From contig SVNX01000005.1 of assembly GCA_015066665.1 (NCBI GenBank), forward strand, positions 1 through 64,000: a DNA stretch of 64,000 nt, given 5' to 3'. Source of the DNA: Ruminococcus sp. (GTDB taxonomy: Bacteria; Bacillota; Clostridia; Oscillospirales; Ruminococcaceae). Positions 9,218 through 18,237 of the stretch are shown here, piece after piece. The notes beneath the pieces are model-generated. The model did no database searches and was not told the DNA's origin. It saw nothing but the letters and a program-made list of their open reading frames with translations. The first letter of the stretch is position 1. The number at the start of each line of letters is the position of its first letter. The position numbers and the translations under genes were made by a program.

Positions 9218-9982
9218 TTATCTTACCGGAGCCATCAGGATCTTGCCGACGCCGCGGTATACATTTACCAGACCTTCGCCGGAAGCAGCGGAACCAAGCA
9301 GTGTCTTGGTGGTGCGCTCTACGGTGAAGTGCAGGGATTCACTCCATGCAATGGCATAGTTGCCGTCGATCTTGACAACGTCGGTGGGTTCTGTGAGTTC
9401 CATCACGATCAGTTCCTCACGCGGAACGGGGCTTTCCAGAACAGCCACACCTCTGCCGGCAAGGCTGGTGTTGAACAGACCTTCGCCGCCCAGTGCTGCG
9501 GAGGAAAGGGTGTTTCTTGCCACAACCTTGTTGATGACGGTGTCCTCGCATGCCAGGAACAGACCATCATCAATAACCATGCCGCTGCCCCATGCAGACA
9601 CTTCCTCGAACAGAATGTGCTTGTAGGTCGGTTCCATGATCATCAGGCCAAAACCGCTGTAGCGGGGCTTGACAGCAGCTTCACCGGTCATCTTGCTGCC
9701 GATGAGCTTCTTGGCAAAGTCGCCTGCACCCTTGACATTGGAGCTGGCCTCCACATTGCCGGCTGTCCACTGCATGGCACCGGCCTGAATGATGATGCCG
9801 TTGCCGTTGAGATTGGCAATGACCTGTCTCTTGCGTACGCCCATGCGGGAAGCATAGTATTCGGTAACTGCGGTCTGGAAACCAACGGATGCGTCTCTCT
9901 GGTATTCCAGAAGGGAGAAGCAGCCGGCACTTTCGGTAATCTTTCTGCAGCCGCTTTCCTGCATGATATTTGTTTTAACCAT
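9218..9982 (-). CDS. AIM24 family protein
   Basis: This encodes 254 residues. The sequence has the family's repeated beta-strand pattern with Gly-rich turns (GGEGLFNTSLAGRGVAVLESP, split by the usual short loop, and SGEGLVNVYRGVGKILMAP). AIM24 proteins are widespread and named after a mitochondrial-morphology gene; the bacterial role is not known. A TTG at 9988 abuts the upstream stop, but AAAGG spacing favours the ATG at 9982. It is in an operon with the TPR gene. The family is well supported; the function is not. Confidence 0.88.
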   Translation of the reverse strand: MVKTNIMQESGCRKITESAGCFSLLEYQRDASVGFQTAVTEYYASRMGVRKRQVIANLNGNGIIIQAGAMQWTAGNVEASSNVKGAGDFAKKLIGSKMTGEAAVKPRYSGFGLMIMEPTYKHILFEEVSAWGSGMVIDDGLFLACEDTVINKVVARNTLSSAALGGEGLFNTSLAGRGVAVLESPVPREELIVMELTEPTDVVKIDGNYAIAWSESLHFTVERTTKTLLGSAASGEGLVNVYRGVGKILMAPVR

Positions 9983-9988
9983 ATTCAA

Positions 9989-11062
9989 TCAGCCTTTCTG
10001 TGATTCGTCTTCAGAGGGGGCGGCAGCGGCTTCCTTTTCCTTGGCAAGCTCAGCTTCCACACGCTCCAGAAGCGCCTTGGTTTCATCATCATGTGTCAGA
10101 TCAAAGAGTACACGGAGATAGAAGGCAGCAGGCTCCCATTCGTGCTTTTCAACGGACAGGTTCGCCAGTGCAGTGGCCACGCCCAGAACATTCTGATCGG
10201 GGCCGTTCGGAATCTCGTAATCGGCAAAAGCCTTGAGTACTTCCTCACGCTTGGGCGGTGCAATCTTCTTGCCCATGAGCAGGGAAACATGCTTCAGCTC
10301 GCCCGGAATGGCGGGATGATCGGCATAGAGCAGACTCTCAAAATAGAAGCACACGGCATTCTCATAGTCCTTCTTTTCTACGCAGTAGTAGCCCATGTTT
10401 GCATAGCAGCGGGAGAGGGCATAGGGGGTCACGGAGATGGGAAGGGTCTCCTTGATGACCTCGAGCAGCTTGTCGGGCATCGCAAGAACCTTATAGGCTT
10501 CTGCCAGCTCAAAGCGGGGGTCGGGGCAGACGGGATTGAAGCGGATGGCTTCCTCCAGTACGGCAATGGCCTCCTGCGGACGGCGTACTTCAATCAGGTT
10601 GAAGGCATGTGCGGACAGAAAACGCACAAAGTCAAACGGTGCACGCTCCAGATGCTTTGTGGGATGGTACATGGTGTAGTACAGATTGCTTTCCAGCAGA
10701 TTGCGGAAGCTGTAGAAGCGCTTGTCCGGTGTTTCGGCAAATTCCTTGCGGATCTTGTCATACAGCATGCCGGTAAGCACCAGTGCCTTGTCATAGAGGT
10801 GCTGACGCATCAGGGAAGCGGCCTCGCCGTAAACAGCATCGAGACGACGCTCACCGATGTAGAGCTTCTGCTTCATGAACTGCTTGTCCTTGTCGGAGAG
10901 CAGATCCACAGCCATTTCAGAAATGGCATGGACAACATCATTGTCACCGCTTGCCGCATATTCATTGGCCTTGGCCTCAAGGAAGACCATGTCCTTGGAC
11001 AGGTCGCCGGTCAGCTGGCTGCGCAGGGCAAGCAGGATTTCATTCTTTTCGGTATCGGTCAT
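9989..11062 (-). CDS. TPR-repeat protein
   Basis: This encodes 357 residues, with the start chosen at the ATG behind AAAGGAG. It is almost all helical. Several segments have the TPR pattern, for example the one around AFNLIEVRRPQEAIAVLEEA and the next around FELAEAYKVL. There is no signal peptide or membrane helix, so it should be a cytoplasmic scaffold or adaptor. The AIM24 gene follows directly. A terminator for the upstream scaffold gene lies just before it, so it may depend on read-through or a weak promoter I cannot see. Confidence 0.8.
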   Translation of the reverse strand: MTDTEKNEILLALRSQLTGDLSKDMVFLEAKANEYAASGDNDVVHAISEMAVDLLSDKDKQFMKQKLYIGERRLDAVYGEAASLMRQHLYDKALVLTGMLYDKIRKEFAETPDKRFYSFRNLLESNLYYTMYHPTKHLERAPFDFVRFLSAHAFNLIEVRRPQEAIAVLEEAIRFNPVCPDPRFELAEAYKVLAMPDKLLEVIKETLPISVTPYALSRCYANMGYYCVEKKDYENAVCFYFESLLYADHPAIPGELKHVSLLMGKKIAPPKREEVLKAFADYEIPNGPDQNVLGVATALANLSVEKHEWEPAAFYLRVLFDLTHDDETKALLERVEAELAKEKEAAAAPSEDESQKG

Positions 11063-11102
11063 GATCGGGGTTCTCCTTTTTGAAAATGCTGCGGATGAAA
11101 AT

Positions 11103-11142
11103 AAAAACGTCATCGTGCGCACCATGGGGGCACACGATGACG
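11103..11142 (-). terminator. Rho-independent terminator after the Pro/Ala-rich gene
   Basis: On the minus strand a perfect 10-bp stem (CGTCATCGTG / CACGATGACG, 11142-11133 with 11117-11108) is followed by TTTTTATTTT. It separates the scaffold gene from the TPR-AIM24 pair. Confidence 0.85.
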
Positions 11143-11173
11143 CATCACGCAGTGGTAATTGACAGAATCAGAA

Positions 11174-13924
11174 TCAGAAGCCTCTCTTTGCCAGATCCTT
11201 CTTGAACTTGGCATTGATCTTCTCTTCACGCTTCTGACGCTTGATTTCTTCCTTAGTCAGGGGCAGAGCGGGCTCTGCGGGCTTCTGCTCAGCAGCGGGC
11301 TTCTTTTCAGCCTGCTTCTTGGGCTTTGCCTTGTATTCCTGGAATTCAAGCTGCACATCGGCATCCTTCTTCTTGAACTTTGTGGTATCTTCGCCCATCA
11401 TGGACAGTGCGGACATGATATCGTCGACAACAGCAACCTGCTGGTTCTGCTGATCGAAGATATTGGTCTGCGGTGCAGCGGACTTGGATACAGCAGTACG
11501 GATGACTTCGGGCATGGTTTCGGACTGCTTGATGTTGGAAACACGAACACCCTGGGACTTTTTCTTTCTGGGCAGGCTCATCGGCTCAACGGACGGACGC
11601 TCTGTATCTTCGGGCAGCGAATAATTTGCTGTCACGGGCTCGGCAACCATGGGAGAAATCAGCGGCTGCTTCTTCTTGGGAGCAGCGGGAGCCGGCGCAG
11701 GTGCAGCGGCCGGAGCGGGAGCAGGCATTGGAGCGGGAGAAGGAGCCGGCTGAACGGGCTGTGCCGGAGCAGGTGCAGGCTGTGCATAGGGCTGCATTAC
11801 CGGCTGAGAATATGTATACACGGGCTGTCCCTGTGCATCATAGCCCATGAACTGTGCAAAGGCGTAAACAGGCTGACCCTGTGCATCGTAACCCATGAAC
11901 TGCGGCATGGGCTGCTGCATACCGGGCATGGGCTGTGCCATGTTCGGCATACCGGGCATGGGCTGACCCATCTGGGGCATCATGCCCTGCATCGGTGCAG
12001 CACCGGGATATACCGGTGCGGGCTGAACAGGCTGTGCGGGTGCAGGAGCCGGCGCAGGAGCCGGAGCCGGTGCGGGAGCAGGTGCGGGAGCCGGAGCCGG
12101 AGCTTCCGGAACCACGGGCTCTTCCATAGCAGGAACCTCGGGTGCGGTGAATGCGGGTACTTCCGGAACTTCGAGGATTTCGGGCTCTTCCATAGCGGGA
12201 ACCTCGGGTGCAGTGAATGTGGGTACTTCCGGAACTTCGAGGATTTCGGGCTCTTCCATAGCAGAAACCTCGGGTGCAGTGAATGCGGGTACTTCCGGAA
12301 CCTCGAGGATTTCGGGCTCTTCCATAGCAGGAACCTCGGGTGCGGTGAATGCAGGGGCTTCCGGTACTTCCGGTTCTTCCATTGCGAACTGTGCGAAGAT
12401 ATCATCGTCTTCGATATCCGGAACGGTCATATCGGGAACAGTGATCTGTTCGGGCTCCAGTGTGGGTACTTCCGGTTCAGCGGGTACCACTTCGGATGCC
12501 GGAATGGTGAAGTGCGGCACTTCGATGGCAGTATCTTCCTGAACATCTTCTGCAGCGGGTGTGGTCACAACGGCCTCCACCTCGGAAACAAACATATTAT
12601 CCATTGCCTTGCCGAAGGCATCCATCTCATCAACGACATCCACTTCGGGCGCTTCAGTCACAACAGCTTCTACCTGTGCGGGAGCCGCTTCTGTATGACC
12701 ACCGAACATGCGGTCAGCAATGCTGTCAAGCTTGTCGAAGCTGCCATCAATATTGGACAGATTGCCCATCTTCGGTGCAGGAGCAGATGCTGCAGGAGCC
12801 TGCGGCTCATCCATGCTGAACTGTGCCATGATGTCATCCATGTCAGCCGGTGCGGCAGGTGCCTGAGGAGCAGCGGGTGCATCGAGACCGAACTGTGCCA
12901 TGATGTCGTCCATGTCAGCCGGCGCAGCAGGTGCCTGAGGAGCAGCGGGTGCATCGAGACCGAACTGCGCCATGATATCGTCCATGTCAGACGGCGCAGC
13001 AGGTGCCTGGGGAGCAGCGGGTGCATCCATACCGAACTGTGCCATAATATCGTCGATGTCAGCCGGAGCGGCAGGTGCAGCGGGCGGCTCGGGTGTATCA
13101 AGGCCGAACTGTGCCATGATATCATCGGATTCTTCTGCTGCGGGTGCGGGTGCTGCAGAAGGTGTGCTGACACTGAACTGTGCCATGATATCGTCAGGAT
13201 TATCCAGAACGGGGGTTTCCTTCGGCACGTTCAGCTGCGGAGCGGGTGTGCTCTGCTGTTCTGCCAGAATATTGGGGTTCTTACCCTCCTTGGATGCGAA
13301 GGCTGCGGCAGTCGGATCGCCCATGGAGGGCAGTGCAAACTGCGCCAGATCGCTGTCCATCTTGAAGCCGGGGAAACCGGAGGCAGCGGGTGCGGCCGGT
13401 GCAGCAGGCTTCTTCACGGGGGGGACATACTGTTCAAAAGCAGGAACAGGACTCTCATCCGGTTCAGCAGCGGGCTGAACGGGCGGTTCTGTATAAGCGG
13501 CCGGAACCTCCGGAACTTCCGGAACATCCGGCACGGCGGGTGCCGCTTCCTGTACCGGCGTTTCAACAGGAGCCGGTGCCGGAACGGGTGCAGCTGCCTG
13601 CTTCTTGCGTTCGGTCTTTTGTACTTCTGCAAGGTTAACGATATTAGGATCGTCACCCATGGTTTTCGCACGCTTCTTTTCTTCCTTCAGCATGCGATTC
13701 ATTTCTTTTCGGTCAGCTTTCAGAATTTTTTGTGTGAATACCGTCTGGCATTTTTCACATGTCACCTTGGACATCAGTCCGAATGCGTCGTCTACAGTAC
13801 CCTCGACTGTGAACTTCGCCATGTTATCCGGACGCTGCAGGTTGATGCCGCAGCCGGTCTTCTTTTTTGTATCAGATCCGTGTACTGCGTTGCCTTTGGA
13901 ATCACGAAAGAGAAAAATCTGCAT
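11174..13924 (-). CDS. large Pro/Ala-rich repeat protein with DIMAQF motifs
   Basis: This encodes 916 residues, with the start at the ATG behind AGGAGG. The first ~60 residues look folded and include a CEKC pair and an earlier Cys that could bind metal. The remainder is low-complexity Pro/Ala/Glu with two repeat families: DDIMAQF followed by G/S-L/M-D, six copies about 24 residues apart (DNA about 12800-13200), and a 22-residue unit built on EEPEILEVPEVP, about four copies (DNA about 12120-12380). The C-terminal ~70 residues are strongly basic. There is no signal peptide. I infer a cytoplasmic multivalent scaffold in which the repeated motif docks a partner. No named family is recognised. Confidence 0.8.
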   Translation of the reverse strand: MQIFLFRDSKGNAVHGSDTKKKTGCGINLQRPDNMAKFTVEGTVDDAFGLMSKVTCEKCQTVFTQKILKADRKEMNRMLKEEKKRAKTMGDDPNIVNLAEVQKTERKKQAAAPVPAPAPVETPVQEAAPAVPDVPEVPEVPAAYTEPPVQPAAEPDESPVPAFEQYVPPVKKPAAPAAPAASGFPGFKMDSDLAQFALPSMGDPTAAAFASKEGKNPNILAEQQSTPAPQLNVPKETPVLDNPDDIMAQFSVSTPSAAPAPAAEESDDIMAQFGLDTPEPPAAPAAPADIDDIMAQFGMDAPAAPQAPAAPSDMDDIMAQFGLDAPAAPQAPAAPADMDDIMAQFGLDAPAAPQAPAAPADMDDIMAQFSMDEPQAPAASAPAPKMGNLSNIDGSFDKLDSIADRMFGGHTEAAPAQVEAVVTEAPEVDVVDEMDAFGKAMDNMFVSEVEAVVTTPAAEDVQEDTAIEVPHFTIPASEVVPAEPEVPTLEPEQITVPDMTVPDIEDDDIFAQFAMEEPEVPEAPAFTAPEVPAMEEPEILEVPEVPAFTAPEVSAMEEPEILEVPEVPTFTAPEVPAMEEPEILEVPEVPAFTAPEVPAMEEPVVPEAPAPAPAPAPAPAPAPAPAPAPAQPVQPAPVYPGAAPMQGMMPQMGQPMPGMPNMAQPMPGMQQPMPQFMGYDAQGQPVYAFAQFMGYDAQGQPVYTYSQPVMQPYAQPAPAPAQPVQPAPSPAPMPAPAPAAAPAPAPAAPKKKQPLISPMVAEPVTANYSLPEDTERPSVEPMSLPRKKKSQGVRVSNIKQSETMPEVIRTAVSKSAAPQTNIFDQQNQQVAVVDDIMSALSMMGEDTTKFKKKDADVQLEFQEYKAKPKKQAEKKPAAEQKPAEPALPLTKEEIKRQKREEKINAKFKKDLAKRGF

Positions 13925-13957
13925 AGCAATCCTCCTATCCAACATACTCTATACAAT

Positions 13958-13986
13958 ATCATAACATATTTTCACTACAAAATCAA
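13958..13986 (-). promoter_or_regulatory. promoter of the Pro/Ala-rich gene
   Basis: On the minus strand TTGATT (13986-13981) and TATGAT (13963-13958) are 17 bp apart, 34 bp before the start codon. Confidence 0.75.
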
Positions 13987-14145
13987 CTGTTTTTTAAAAT
14001 TTTTTCTACATTTTACCGAATGTATTATATTCACGTTGGAAAGCGTTGTTTTTCAGAATTTAAACGATTGAAATTTTACAGATTGAAAAGTCAAACACAC
14101 GGTGGCTGCATTCTTATTATTATAATGTATAAGCGAGCATGAAAT

Positions 14146-14174
14146 TTGCATTTTCTGTCGGAATGTGCTACAAT
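14146..14174 (+). promoter_or_regulatory. promoter of the flavin reductase gene
   Basis: TTGCAT (14146-14151) and TACAAT (14169-14174) are 17 bp apart with TG before the -10 box. The start codon is at 14206. Confidence 0.75.
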
Positions 14175-14205
14175 AGAAGCAGAAAAGATCAATGGAGGCG
14201 AAGCT

Positions 14206-14784
14206 ATGAGTAAACTGACCTGGAAGGGGAGCGCCCTGCTCGGACCTGTTCCGCCGGCACTTGTGACCTGCGGCACAATGGATGCACCCAATGTCATCAC
14301 GATTGCCTGGACGGGCATTGTCTGCACGCACCCCGCCATGACCTATATTTCCGTCCGACCCACCCGTCATTCCTACAAGCTGATTGAGGAGACGGGCGAA
14401 TTCGTCATCAATCTGCCAACCTCTGCCATGGCTAAAACAGTGGATTTTTGCGGCATGAAGAGCGGTGCCAAGCTCGACAAAATCGCAAAGTGCGGTCTTG
14501 CGCTCGAGGCGGGCACCGCTGTCTCCGCACCCGTCCTGTCACAGTGCCCTGTGAGTCTGGAGTGCCGCGTGACGCAGAAGCATCCGCTCGGCTCGCATAC
14601 CATGTTTCTCGCCGAGATTGTGGCGGTGCAGGTGGAGGAACGATTCGTCGACAGCAAGGGCAAGCTCAATCTCCAGCAGGCGGGACTTCTGGCGTATGCA
14701 CACGGTGAGTATTTTGCACTGGGCAGAAAATGCGGCGACTTTGGCTTTTCTGTGCGAAAAAAGAAGAAGATGAACAGAAGTTAA
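14206..14784 (+). CDS. flavin reductase family (DIM6/NTAB-like) FMN-binding protein
   Basis: This encodes 192 residues, with an ATG behind GGAGG. It matches the FMN-binding split-barrel flavin reductase-like family, with PPALVTCG, a central MTYISVRPTRHSYKLI segment and GEFVINLPT. These residues usually contact FMN and NAD(P)H. It is probably a soluble cytoplasmic flavin or flavoprotein reductase; the electron acceptor is unknown. It has its own promoter and is not obviously linked to the cellulase gene downstream. Confidence 0.88.
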   Translation: MSKLTWKGSALLGPVPPALVTCGTMDAPNVITIAWTGIVCTHPAMTYISVRPTRHSYKLIEETGEFVINLPTSAMAKTVDFCGMKSGAKLDKIAKCGLALEAGTAVSAPVLSQCPVSLECRVTQKHPLGSHTMFLAEIVAVQVEERFVDSKGKLNLQQAGLLAYAHGEYFALGRKCGDFGFSVRKKKKMNRS

Positions 14785-14835
14785 GTAATTATGACCTAAC
14801 GATTCATATTTTCGAAAAAAATCTTTCAAAAAATA

Positions 14836-14864
14836 TTGACTTTTCTGGGTATATCGATTATAAT
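14836..14864 (+). promoter_or_regulatory. promoter of the GH9 cellulase gene
   Basis: TTGACT (14836-14841) and TATAAT (14859-14864) are 17 bp apart. About 40 bp of leader precede the ATG at 14912. Confidence 0.88.
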
Positions 14865-14911
14865 AATGATGTATTATCCCTATCGTATCGAGGGAAAGGA
14901 AGGTAGTTTTT

Positions 14912-17440
14912 ATGAAATGGACAATGATTGACCGCTTGCGGGCAGTGACCAACTGCGGTCTGGCGGTACTGATGGGCACCGCGTTCCTCGGATCGATGAG
15001 TGCGATTCTGGTACCTGCCAAGGTGTCGGTGAATCCGGCAGTAATGAAAGCGGAAGCAGCGGGGGGCTATGATTATGCAAAGCTTCTGCAGTATTCCATG
15101 TATTTTTACGATGCAAACATGTGCGGTACGGGCGTAGATGAAAACAGCCAGTATGTGTGGAGAGGAAATTGCCATACCTATGATGCGCAGGTTCCTATGC
15201 AGACCATGGAAGACATCAAGTCCCCGGGTACCAACCTGACACAGAGTTTTATGGATCAGTACAAGGATGTACTTGACCCCGATGGTGACGGCTGTATTGA
15301 TGTAGCGGGCGGCTTCCACGATGCCGGTGACCATGTCAAGTTCGGCATGCCTGAGAATTATGCGGCAGCGACACTCGGCTGGGGCTATTATGAATTCCGT
15401 GATGCGTACGCCAAGACGGGTCAGGATGCACATATTGAGACGATCCTGCGCTACTTCAACGACTATCTGATGAAGTGCACCTTCCGTGATGACAACGGTA
15501 CTGTGGTGGCGCATTGCTATCAGGTGGGTGAGGGCGGCCTCGACCATGCCTACTGGAATTCTCCTGAAGTGGATGAAATGGCAAGACCCGCCTGGTTCCT
15601 GACAGCGGAAAATCCGCAGACGGACTATGTTGCATCCGCTGCCGGTTCTCTTGCCATCAACTATCTGAACTTCAAGGACACCGATCCGGCATATGCAGAG
15701 AAGTCCCTGGACTATGCAAAGGCTCTCATGGACTTTGCAATGACAAATGAAAAGCAGCTGAGCATCAATGCAGAGGGTCCCATGGCCTTCTACAACTCCT
15801 CCAAGTGGGAAGATGACTACTGCTGGGCAGCGGCCTGGATGTATCTTTCCACCGGTGATGTCAAGTACCTCGAGGATGCCGCACCCTATGTGGATTACTA
15901 TGCACCCTCCGGTTACTGCTACAACTGGAACGATATGTGGGGCGGTGCCAATACCGTATGGGGCGTGATCAATCAGACCCATCCGGAGCTGGATCTTGTG
16001 AATATGGTGAGAACCGCACAGGGCAAGAACCAGTATGTCTATGATGATTTCTGGGATGAGGTGGAAAAGTGCTTCCCCACCTGGCAGGGACTTGAGACGC
16101 CTGGCGGTTATGCATTCCTGAGTGTATGGGGCAGTGCGAGATACAACACCGCAATGCAGCTGATTGCCTATGTATATGACAAGTACAACAATGCCGGTAA
16201 GCCCGGTCAGTACAGCGAATGGGCAAAGGGACAGATGGACTATATTCTCGGCGACAATCCCCTTGAGCGCTGCTATGTAGTCGGCTACAGTGAGAATTCC
16301 GCCAAGTTCCCCCATCACCGTGCAGCCTCCGGTCTGACCAAGTGCGAGGATCCGGAAGAACATCGTTATGTACTCTATGGTGCGCTTGTCGGCGGCCCCG
16401 ATGGGGAAGACAAGCACAATGATACCACAGCGGACTGGATCTACAATGAAGTTACCATTGACTACAATGCGGCTTTTGTTGGCGCTTCTGCTGCACTGTA
16501 TGCGTACTATGGCACGGATGACATGGCCGTGACACCGGATTTCCCGCCGCAGCCGGAATATGATGAAGAGCAGGGCGGCGCAGAGTCCTACTGGGTAGAG
16601 GCCTGCGGTATTGATGATAAGCAGGATACCGGTGCAGGTGTGACCAAGGTTTCCATGATGGTCAAGACCACATCCACCAAGAAGCTGGATAACATCTCCA
16701 TCCGCTACTACTTCGACGGCAGCGAAATGTCGAACCCCATGGGTATGCAGGGCAGTGAGCTGTACGACCAGGCAAGCGTGGAGGCAGCACCCGCAGATGG
16801 TGTGATCAGCGGCCCCTACAAATATGATAAGATGGACAATGTCTATTACTTTGAGGTGACCTTCGACGGCTATAATTTTGCAAACTCTGCAAAGAAGTAT
16901 CAGTTCACAATGGGCTGCTACTACGGCGATATGTGGACACCGGACAATGACTGGAGCTATAAGAATCTGACGATCTACCAGAATGATGATGCCTTCTTTG
17001 GCACTGGCAATGAGGTCAGAAACGACAATATCTGTGTCTACACCGACGGCGTGCTGATCGGCGGTATCGAGCCGGACGGCAGTGTGGCGTCCACAGAGCC
17101 TCCGACAACAGAGCCTCCGACAACAGAGCCTGACGACGAACCGACAACAACACCCGACGACGAGCCTACCACAGTACCGACCACCGATGATAATGAGCCG
17201 GTTGTGACTTCCTCCGTTCCGGTACTGGAAGATACCGTATACGGCGATACCAACGAGGATGGCGCTGTGACCATCGTCGATGTGGTAATGCTCAACAAGC
17301 ATCTCATGGGTTCGCAGGATCTTTCCAGCGCAGCAATGCTCAACTCCGATGTGGACTGCAATGGTGAGGTCGGCCCCGGGGATTCTCTGAACATTCTCAA
17401 GTCTCTTGTAGACCTGGTAACGCTTCCGATCGGACAGTAA
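14912..17440 (+). CDS. GH9 endoglucanase with CBM3 and dockerin (cellulosomal)
   Basis: This encodes 842 residues behind AAGGAAGG. A signal peptide (about 1-48, ending near KAEA) is followed directly by the GH9 catalytic domain (about 50-535), with DAGDHVKFGMP holding the catalytic base Asp region, the PHHRAASG substrate motif and the acid Glu in WIYNEVTIDYNAAF. A CBM3 (c-type) follows at about 545-710, which typically makes GH9 enzymes processive. A Thr/Pro/Glu/Asp linker leads to a two-repeat type I dockerin (about 778-842). The architecture indicates a cellulosome subunit that cleaves beta-1,4-glucan. It has its own strong promoter and terminator. Confidence 0.96.
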   Translation: MKWTMIDRLRAVTNCGLAVLMGTAFLGSMSAILVPAKVSVNPAVMKAEAAGGYDYAKLLQYSMYFYDANMCGTGVDENSQYVWRGNCHTYDAQVPMQTMEDIKSPGTNLTQSFMDQYKDVLDPDGDGCIDVAGGFHDAGDHVKFGMPENYAAATLGWGYYEFRDAYAKTGQDAHIETILRYFNDYLMKCTFRDDNGTVVAHCYQVGEGGLDHAYWNSPEVDEMARPAWFLTAENPQTDYVASAAGSLAINYLNFKDTDPAYAEKSLDYAKALMDFAMTNEKQLSINAEGPMAFYNSSKWEDDYCWAAAWMYLSTGDVKYLEDAAPYVDYYAPSGYCYNWNDMWGGANTVWGVINQTHPELDLVNMVRTAQGKNQYVYDDFWDEVEKCFPTWQGLETPGGYAFLSVWGSARYNTAMQLIAYVYDKYNNAGKPGQYSEWAKGQMDYILGDNPLERCYVVGYSENSAKFPHHRAASGLTKCEDPEEHRYVLYGALVGGPDGEDKHNDTTADWIYNEVTIDYNAAFVGASAALYAYYGTDDMAVTPDFPPQPEYDEEQGGAESYWVEACGIDDKQDTGAGVTKVSMMVKTTSTKKLDNISIRYYFDGSEMSNPMGMQGSELYDQASVEAAPADGVISGPYKYDKMDNVYYFEVTFDGYNFANSAKKYQFTMGCYYGDMWTPDNDWSYKNLTIYQNDDAFFGTGNEVRNDNICVYTDGVLIGGIEPDGSVASTEPPTTEPPTTEPDDEPTTTPDDEPTTVPTTDDNEPVVTSSVPVLEDTVYGDTNEDGAVTIVDVVMLNKHLMGSQDLSSAAMLNSDVDCNGEVGPGDSLNILKSLVDLVTLPIGQ

Positions 17441-17452
17441 TGCAAAAAATTA

Positions 17453-17484
17453 AACCGTTCTCCGCAATGCGGGGAACGGTTTTT
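17453..17484 (+). terminator. Rho-independent terminator after the cellulase gene
   Basis: An AACCGTTC / GAACGGTT stem with an inner CCGC/GCGG pairing is followed by TTTT. Confidence 0.85.
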
Positions 17485-17501
17485 GTATGTGGATGCATAT
17501 G

Positions 17502-17527
17502 AAAAAGCCCCCTCATTGAGGGGGCTT
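17502..17527 (-). terminator. terminator of the small RNA
   Basis: On the minus strand AAGCCCCCTC / GAGGGGGCTT forms a perfect 10-bp stem with a 3-nt loop, followed by TTTC. Confidence 0.85.
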
Positions 17528-17681
17528 CAGCTTTTAAAATAAACCGCCTTGCCGTCATATAGCGAAATAAAACCAAGCATTACGCCAGGTGGGTATCCGC
17601 CTGACTGCCTCACGCTCCCTTCGTCCGCAGTGCGGGAGGTCTGCAATCTTCAGCCAGAGCATAAATTCCCTTTCATTGAGT
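17502..17681 (-). ncRNA. ssrS: structured small RNA, 6S-like (ssrS candidate)
   Basis: A minus-strand transcription unit of about 180 nt has its own promoter (17687-17714) and its own terminator (17502-17527), with no credible reading frame. The middle folds as a long irregular hairpin: GATTGC pairs with GCAGTC, CTCCC with GGGAG, and CCGC/GCGG forms inside. An outer ATTTATGC/GCGTAAT pairing leaves internal bulges, like the open-promoter mimic of 6S RNA. The segment GGATACCCACCTGG resembles clostridial 6S sequences as I remember them. It lies just downstream of DUF1292. In 6S-bearing bacteria this RNA binds housekeeping RNA polymerase. The RNA gene is fairly sure; the 6S identity is moderate. 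Confidence 0.55.
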
Positions 17682-17686
17682 GTTGG

Positions 17687-17714
17687 ATTATAAAAACTAT
17701 AATTACCCGAACAA
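17687..17714 (-). promoter_or_regulatory. promoter of the small RNA
   Basis: On the minus strand TTGTTC (17714-17709) and TATAAT (17692-17687) are 16 bp apart. It lies between the DUF1292 stop and the RNA. Confidence 0.7.
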
Positions 17715-17741
17715 GGCAGAATACATGCGTGGAAAACAGGC

Positions 17742-18059
17742 TTATGCCTCTTCTTCCTCTTCAAAATCCTCTTCCAGCATCTGGGAGATGCGGTCGATAA
17801 ACATGTTGCCGATGCGGTCATATTCCTCATCGTTGTCAATTGTGGTCAGGAAATCCACACCGTCATCGTCAGCGCCGGCCTTCAGAATAACAAGCTCAGT
17901 GTCCTCTTCCAGTGCAGCCTCAGGATCCTCAGAGTAGGGAACCAGAGCATAGTAAGTATTGCCGTCGACTTCCATAACGTCCATCAGCTCAAACTCGTGC
18001 TCCACACCCTCTTCATCAGTCAGTGTGAAAATCTCAGGATTGAAATCCATTTCTTCCAT
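17742..18059 (-). CDS. DUF1292 family protein (YrzB-like)
   Basis: This encodes 105 very acidic residues. The start is the ATG five bases after GGAGG; a TTG four codons upstream overlaps that site and is unlikely. The fold signature is FTLTDEEGVEHEFELMDV, then a beta segment NTYYALVPY and a second acidic half with VDFLTTIDNDEEY. DUF1292 proteins usually lie near ruvX in Firmicutes; here the gene is alone with the small RNA. Function is unknown in the family. Confidence 0.92.
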   Translation of the reverse strand: MEEMDFNPEIFTLTDEEGVEHEFELMDVMEVDGNTYYALVPYSEDPEAALEEDTELVILKAGADDDGVDFLTTIDNDEEYDRIGNMFIDRISQMLEEDFEEEEEA

Positions 18060-18111
18060 AACATCCTCCAATCTGCCCCCAAAGCGGGGCGATTTGTTTT
18101 TCCGTACTTCT

Positions 18112-18140
18112 ATTATACTATATTATCACCAAAAAATCAA
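18112..18140 (-). promoter_or_regulatory. promoter of the DUF1292 gene
   Basis: On the minus strand TTGATT (18140-18135) and TATAAT (18117-18112) are 17 bp apart. Confidence 0.82.
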
Positions 18141-18183
18141 GAGGGAATTTCATGTTTTTTAGATGTTTTTTGAAAAATACAGT

Positions 18184-18237
18184 AAAAACGCCTGATTTAT
18201 GGGATTTGCATGCTTCATTTCTGCAAAGGCGATCAGG
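18184..18237 (-). terminator. terminator-like hairpin at the end of the peptide-binding lipoprotein gene
   Basis: On the minus strand CCTGAT / ATCAGG with an inner TTTGCA / TGCAAA pairing is followed by CGTTTTT. The stem overlaps the stop codon. Confidence 0.5.

Noticed and set aside
12120..13200. Direct DNA repeats as a mobile or CRISPR element
   Set aside because: They are in frame within the Pro/Ala-rich gene and differ by silent changes.
11159..14071. A 970-codon open frame on the plus strand
   Set aside because: It lies opposite the Pro/Ala-rich gene, has no ribosome site and encodes Cys/Arg/Gly-rich nonsense made by the antisense of GC-rich codons.
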